Origin: Planctomycetota bacterium
Lineage (GTDB): Bacteria; Planctomycetota; Uabimicrobiia; Uabimicrobiales; Uabimicrobiaceae
Assembly: GCA_029260735.1 (NCBI GenBank)
Contig: JAJDCR010000111.1
Coordinates: 1 to 64,000, forward strand
Direction of reading: 5' to 3'
Length of the DNA stretch: 64,000 bases
Below are positions 61,112-64,000 of this stretch, piece by piece (within the stretch, counting starts at the first letter, position 1; each line of letters begins with the position of its first letter). The notes beneath the pieces were generated by a model. That model was given only the letters and a program-made list of their open reading frames with translations, made no database searches and was not told the origin of the DNA. Made by a program: the position numbers and the translations under genes.

Positions 61112-64000
61112 GTGATTACCAAAGTTTATAACGAATACTACTATATGGAGTTTCCCGAGGGAGCCCAAGCCAGTTCACAAAACCTTGAGAAAATTAATAA
61201 GGTTATTCAAAAGGCGACCCAAGAGTCTAAAAGGGTCGTCATTTGTTTCCCCAATCGACTCAAGGTGAGTAAAAACTATTTACCTTTTTTTAACCTATTT
61301 AAAAAGAAAAAAGACGATATTGTTTTCACTTCCCAGTCGAACGAAGCATACTGGTCTACTGGGTGGGGAATTTTTGCAAAAGCCCAATTACCAATTGCCG
61401 AGTATCATAAAGCGATTGCTTGGGCTAAAGATGAGCTACCTGAACCAGAGATGAAGACAGACCTCATCGGAAGCAGTGTCTACGTCAAATGGCAAGGAAC
61501 TCTTTTTGACAATCCTCTTTTACGAGGAGATTTCCAACGAAGTATAGACGAGGCCAAGTATCCGGCAAAGTTTCGTCTAAAACCTAAGCAAGTGGATACT
61601 AATTACGGTAAAGTATGGACTTACCTAGATGGAGGTATTGTTCTTGATATTGCCGATGTTTCCTTTATTGATCAAGATATGATTGATTTTTTGCGAGAAG
61701 AGCTCCACTCTGACTGCGAAGCGATAGAAGCAAAAAATTTATTTTTTGTCACCTCAGGAAATTTTCAGTCTTGGCTTTTAAAAGCACGATTCGACTTAGA
61801 TGTCTTCCAAGAAAGTGCTCATATTTTTCGTTTGGTTCCCGATGAAAAACAAAAGGAGCAAGTTTCCGCGGAAGTTCATGAGCTCGCTCAATTTGAAAAA
61901 AACTTCGATTACAAAACTCCTCTCTTTGTTCATACTCTGAATCACCCTAACGAAGTCGCAGAAAAAAGAAAATTTTTCTTTCCAGAAATTTTTCTAATTG
62001 AAGTCAAAGAGCGCTCCCAAATAAATACCCTGAAAGAGCTTTTGCCCCAAGATATGCAAGCTCGTATCTACCCAATAGCACCAGCTTTTGACCCTTCTAT
62101 TAAAGTGCTTAGCCCGGAACTTCTTACTCCTGGCTATGACAACCAATTATTTGCAGAGTTTCTTTATGCTCTCTTTCAAAGAAACCACGGCCATCCCAAC
62201 AATACCAAGATATACCATTTTGAAACCGATCCTAAATCTTTCGCCAAGGTAATGGGATTAATTCACTTGGATTTTCAAGAAGAGTTTAATGAGCAGCACC
62301 AAGCTTTTATCCAAATCCTAAAACAATGCGAAACCTTAGAAGAAAAAGAAGGAAGTTTTTTTATTTCCACTTTGGAAGAACAAATAATAAACTTTAAAAC
62401 TCACCTTCATTTTAGTAAATCAGGGGCTCTTAAGCTTCTTTCTCAATACGATGTAATTTTTCCCAAAAATAAATTTCCCCTCAGTCATCCTTTGCAGCTT
62501 TATCTCAAAATGATCGCTTCTTGTAATGAAGTTGAAATTTGGTTGAACTTGGTCGAGGTCTTTACTCAGGTCGTTTTAAAGCAAGATGCTTTTAAGCTAG
62601 AAACACGTTGGCAAGTAGAGCAAACCCTTCTGACAATAGAGTGTCCTGCTGATGAAACTTCTTCCCAAAGTTGCCTTACTTTATTCAGCTTACTCAATGC
62701 TAGCGAAGCTTTTGATATTTTGCCCGATAAAGAAATTTTAATAGAGATCATCTCTTTACTTTGGGAAAACAAAAGCTCCGATGAAGGCTTCCTGATTACT
62801 TTAACTTTGGGAAAAAAAGAGATGGAATTCAAGGCCGTCAATCACGCGGACAACACTCTATTTCTCAAAGCAAACGTCGATGATTCATCACCTATTTTTG
62901 AAGTCAATGGAAGAACTCCTTATTCGATGAGTGCTCAAACTAGGCTGTTTAAAATCATCAGTCTTTTTTTCCGGCAGTCCCCTGAGAAAAATGCAGACTC
63001 TTGGAGATCGGCATGCTTTGAAGCCGTTTCTCGAATTACTGCCCAAAGTGACCATGCTCAAAACGTCCATTTTATACTCCAAAGCCAAGGAGAAAATGTT
63101 TGTCTGCGCTTTTCTTCTGATGCGAAAAACGATAATTTGCTTCCTGAAAGTGCCAAGAAAGTATGGAACAAAGGAGCTGATGAATTTACCATAGATCGCC
63201 AAGGACGTGACCTTTTTCTTGTCCGAGGAGAAATATCAGACTTCGACGAAGAGCTAGAAGAAGAACCCAATTTCCAAGTTTCTCAAGAAGAAAAGCTAGC
63301 CGAAATAAAAGAAGAGATCTTAGACCAAGTCAATAAGGCTAAAACTCGCCAATTTGCTTTTCGAAGAACTCAACTCTTACAAGCTTACGACTTTGCCCTG
63401 GAAGCTTACAAAGAAAAGCATGGAGCGAGCCAAGAAGGGGAAGAAGAAGAGTTTGAAGAAGACACTATTAAGCAACGAAAAGTGCAAGAACGAGTTCTTA
63501 CTCGAATTCAACCGGACTTAACAAAGATTACTAAATGGAGAAAAAATTTCTTAATCGCTAGTCTAGCTTTTCTCCTCCTTTGTGTGGGAGGTATTTGGTT
63601 TGTTTTTACCCAAAAGCTTCCTGTGAAAAAGAATCAATTACTTCCCCAAGTGAGTGCAGCACCTCCTAACCAAGCTATTGTCTCCGAGACTATCGAGGTA
63701 AAACTAGAACCCGATCCTGCTAAAAATATAATTCGAGAGATTTGCCGAAATCTTTATCGAAATCGTCAGCCCAGCCAAGCAATTTTAAATGAATGCTTAA
63801 AAGATCTATACTTGGCTCGTCTCAAATTTCCTCAAAGTGGGGATATTTATAACTTGATTGGAAGGATTTATTCTTACAAAATATATTTAGACCAAGAGAG
63901 TTCTTTTCCCACAGATTGGAAAAAACGCTGGGAGGGGCAATGCAAACAGCATTGGATTAAAGCAGAAAAAATCTACAAACAAGGCAAAGTTGAATCGACT
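61112..64000 (+). CDS. Very large STAS-like, single-TM protein, incomplete at the right edge
   Basis: 963 codons are open with no stop before the window ends. Start is probably the GTG at 61112 (11 bp after the GspK-like stop); an ATG follows at 61145. Residues ~120-250 look like a STAS domain: SVYVKWQGTLFDN, then GGIVLDIADVSFIDQDMIDF, then NLFFVTSGNFQSWLLKARFD. An N-terminal copy (KRVVICFPNRLKVSKNYLPF) may be a degenerate one. A long central region of unknown fold and an acidic Glu-rich stretch lead to one TM at residues ~812-834 (FLIASLAFLLLCVGGIWFVF), so ~810 residues are cytoplasmic and the rest extracytoplasmic. STAS domains usually bind anti-sigma factors or kinases. Function unknown. 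Confidence 0.65.
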   Translation, partial: MITKVYNEYYYMEFPEGAQASSQNLEKINKVIQKATQESKRVVICFPNRLKVSKNYLPFFNLFKKKKDDIVFTSQSNEAYWSTGWGIFAKAQLPIAEYHKAIAWAKDELPEPEMKTDLIGSSVYVKWQGTLFDNPLLRGDFQRSIDEAKYPAKFRLKPKQVDTNYGKVWTYLDGGIVLDIADVSFIDQDMIDFLREELHSDCEAIEAKNLFFVTSGNFQSWLLKARFDLDVFQESAHIFRLVPDEKQKEQVSAEVHELAQFEKNFDYKTPLFVHTLNHPNEVAEKRKFFFPEIFLIEVKERSQINTLKELLPQDMQARIYPIAPAFDPSIKVLSPELLTPGYDNQLFAEFLYALFQRNHGHPNNTKIYHFETDPKSFAKVMGLIHLDFQEEFNEQHQAFIQILKQCETLEEKEGSFFISTLEEQIINFKTHLHFSKSGALKLLSQYDVIFPKNKFPLSHPLQLYLKMIASCNEVEIWLNLVEVFTQVVLKQDAFKLETRWQVEQTLLTIECPADETSSQSCLTLFSLLNASEAFDILPDKEILIEIISLLWENKSSDEGFLITLTLGKKEMEFKAVNHADNTLFLKANVDDSSPIFEVNGRTPYSMSAQTRLFKIISLFFRQSPEKNADSWRSACFEAVSRITAQSDHAQNVHFILQSQGENVCLRFSSDAKNDNLLPESAKKVWNKGADEFTIDRQGRDLFLVRGEISDFDEELEEEPNFQVSQEEKLAEIKEEILDQVNKAKTRQFAFRRTQLLQAYDFALEAYKEKHGASQEGEEEEFEEDTIKQRKVQERVLTRIQPDLTKITKWRKNFLIASLAFLLLCVGGIWFVFTQKLPVKKNQLLPQVSAAPPNQAIVSETIEVKLEPDPAKNIIREICRNLYRNRQPSQAILNECLKDLYLARLKFPQSGDIYNLIGRIYSYKIYLDQESSFPTDWKKRWEGQCKQHWIKAEKIYKQGKVEST

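Overview
The window is a 64-kb stretch of an AT-rich bacterial chromosome. About half of it, 11.1-44.9 kb on the minus strand, is a nearly unbroken translation and transcription superoperon. Reading 5' to 3' on the minus strand it runs: four tRNAs (Thr-Tyr-Gly-Thr), tuf, secE, nusG, rplK, rplA, rplJ, rplL, rpoB, rpoC, rpsL, rpsG, fusA, rpsJ, rplD, rplW, rplB, rpsS, rplV, rpsC, rplP, rpmC, rpsQ, rplN, rplX, rplE, rpsN, rpsH, rplF, rplR, rpsE, rplO, secY, adk, map, rpmJ, rpsM, rpsK, rpsD, rpoA, rplQ. The order is the classical bacterial one, but rplC (L3), which should lie between rpsJ and rplD, is missing, and so are rpmD and infA. The organism is a diderm-type bacterium with type IV pilus retraction ATPases, pseudopilins, an ECF sigma/anti-sigma pair and STAS-like domains. 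A Planctomycetota or other PVC/spirochaete-like lineage would fit, but this is inference and the sequence does not prove it.

Left flank (0.6-10.7 kb): a palindromic repeat cassette, then a minus-strand series. It holds a membrane-anchored kinase-like protein, a two-TM protein, a zinc-ribbon-like protein, a degenerate receiver-like protein, two PilT-family ATPases (one with a long disordered tail), a small membrane-anchored protein and an RNase II/R-family exoribonuclease. These are followed by a plus-strand rpiB and an unrecognised minus-strand gene. A second nested-palindrome cassette separates this flank from the end of the alpha operon.

Right flank (44.9-64 kb): an unrecognised gene and an AI-2E-family permease with EF-hand-like loops on the minus strand. 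Then comes a plus-strand series: an unknown protein, a tandem winged-helix-like protein, an ECF sigma factor, a zinc-finger anti-sigma factor with a long extracytoplasmic part, and a ThDP enzyme. A third palindromic cassette sits at the convergent junction with a 924-residue membrane protein that looks like an M48 peptidase whose HExxH has been lost. The last 8 kb (plus strand) hold a strongly promoted secreted cysteine-rich tandem-repeat protein, then an apparent operon of a secreted unknown protein, a GspK-like pseudopilin fused to a LamG-like domain, and a very large STAS-like/transmembrane protein that runs off the window.

The best candidates for undescribed biology are the 56.1-64 kb secretion/pseudopilin locus, the inactivated M48-like protein, the calcium-loop insertion in the AI-2E permease, and the ECF/anti-sigma operon with its possible autoregulatory promoters. 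No rRNA, CRISPR array or transposase was seen.
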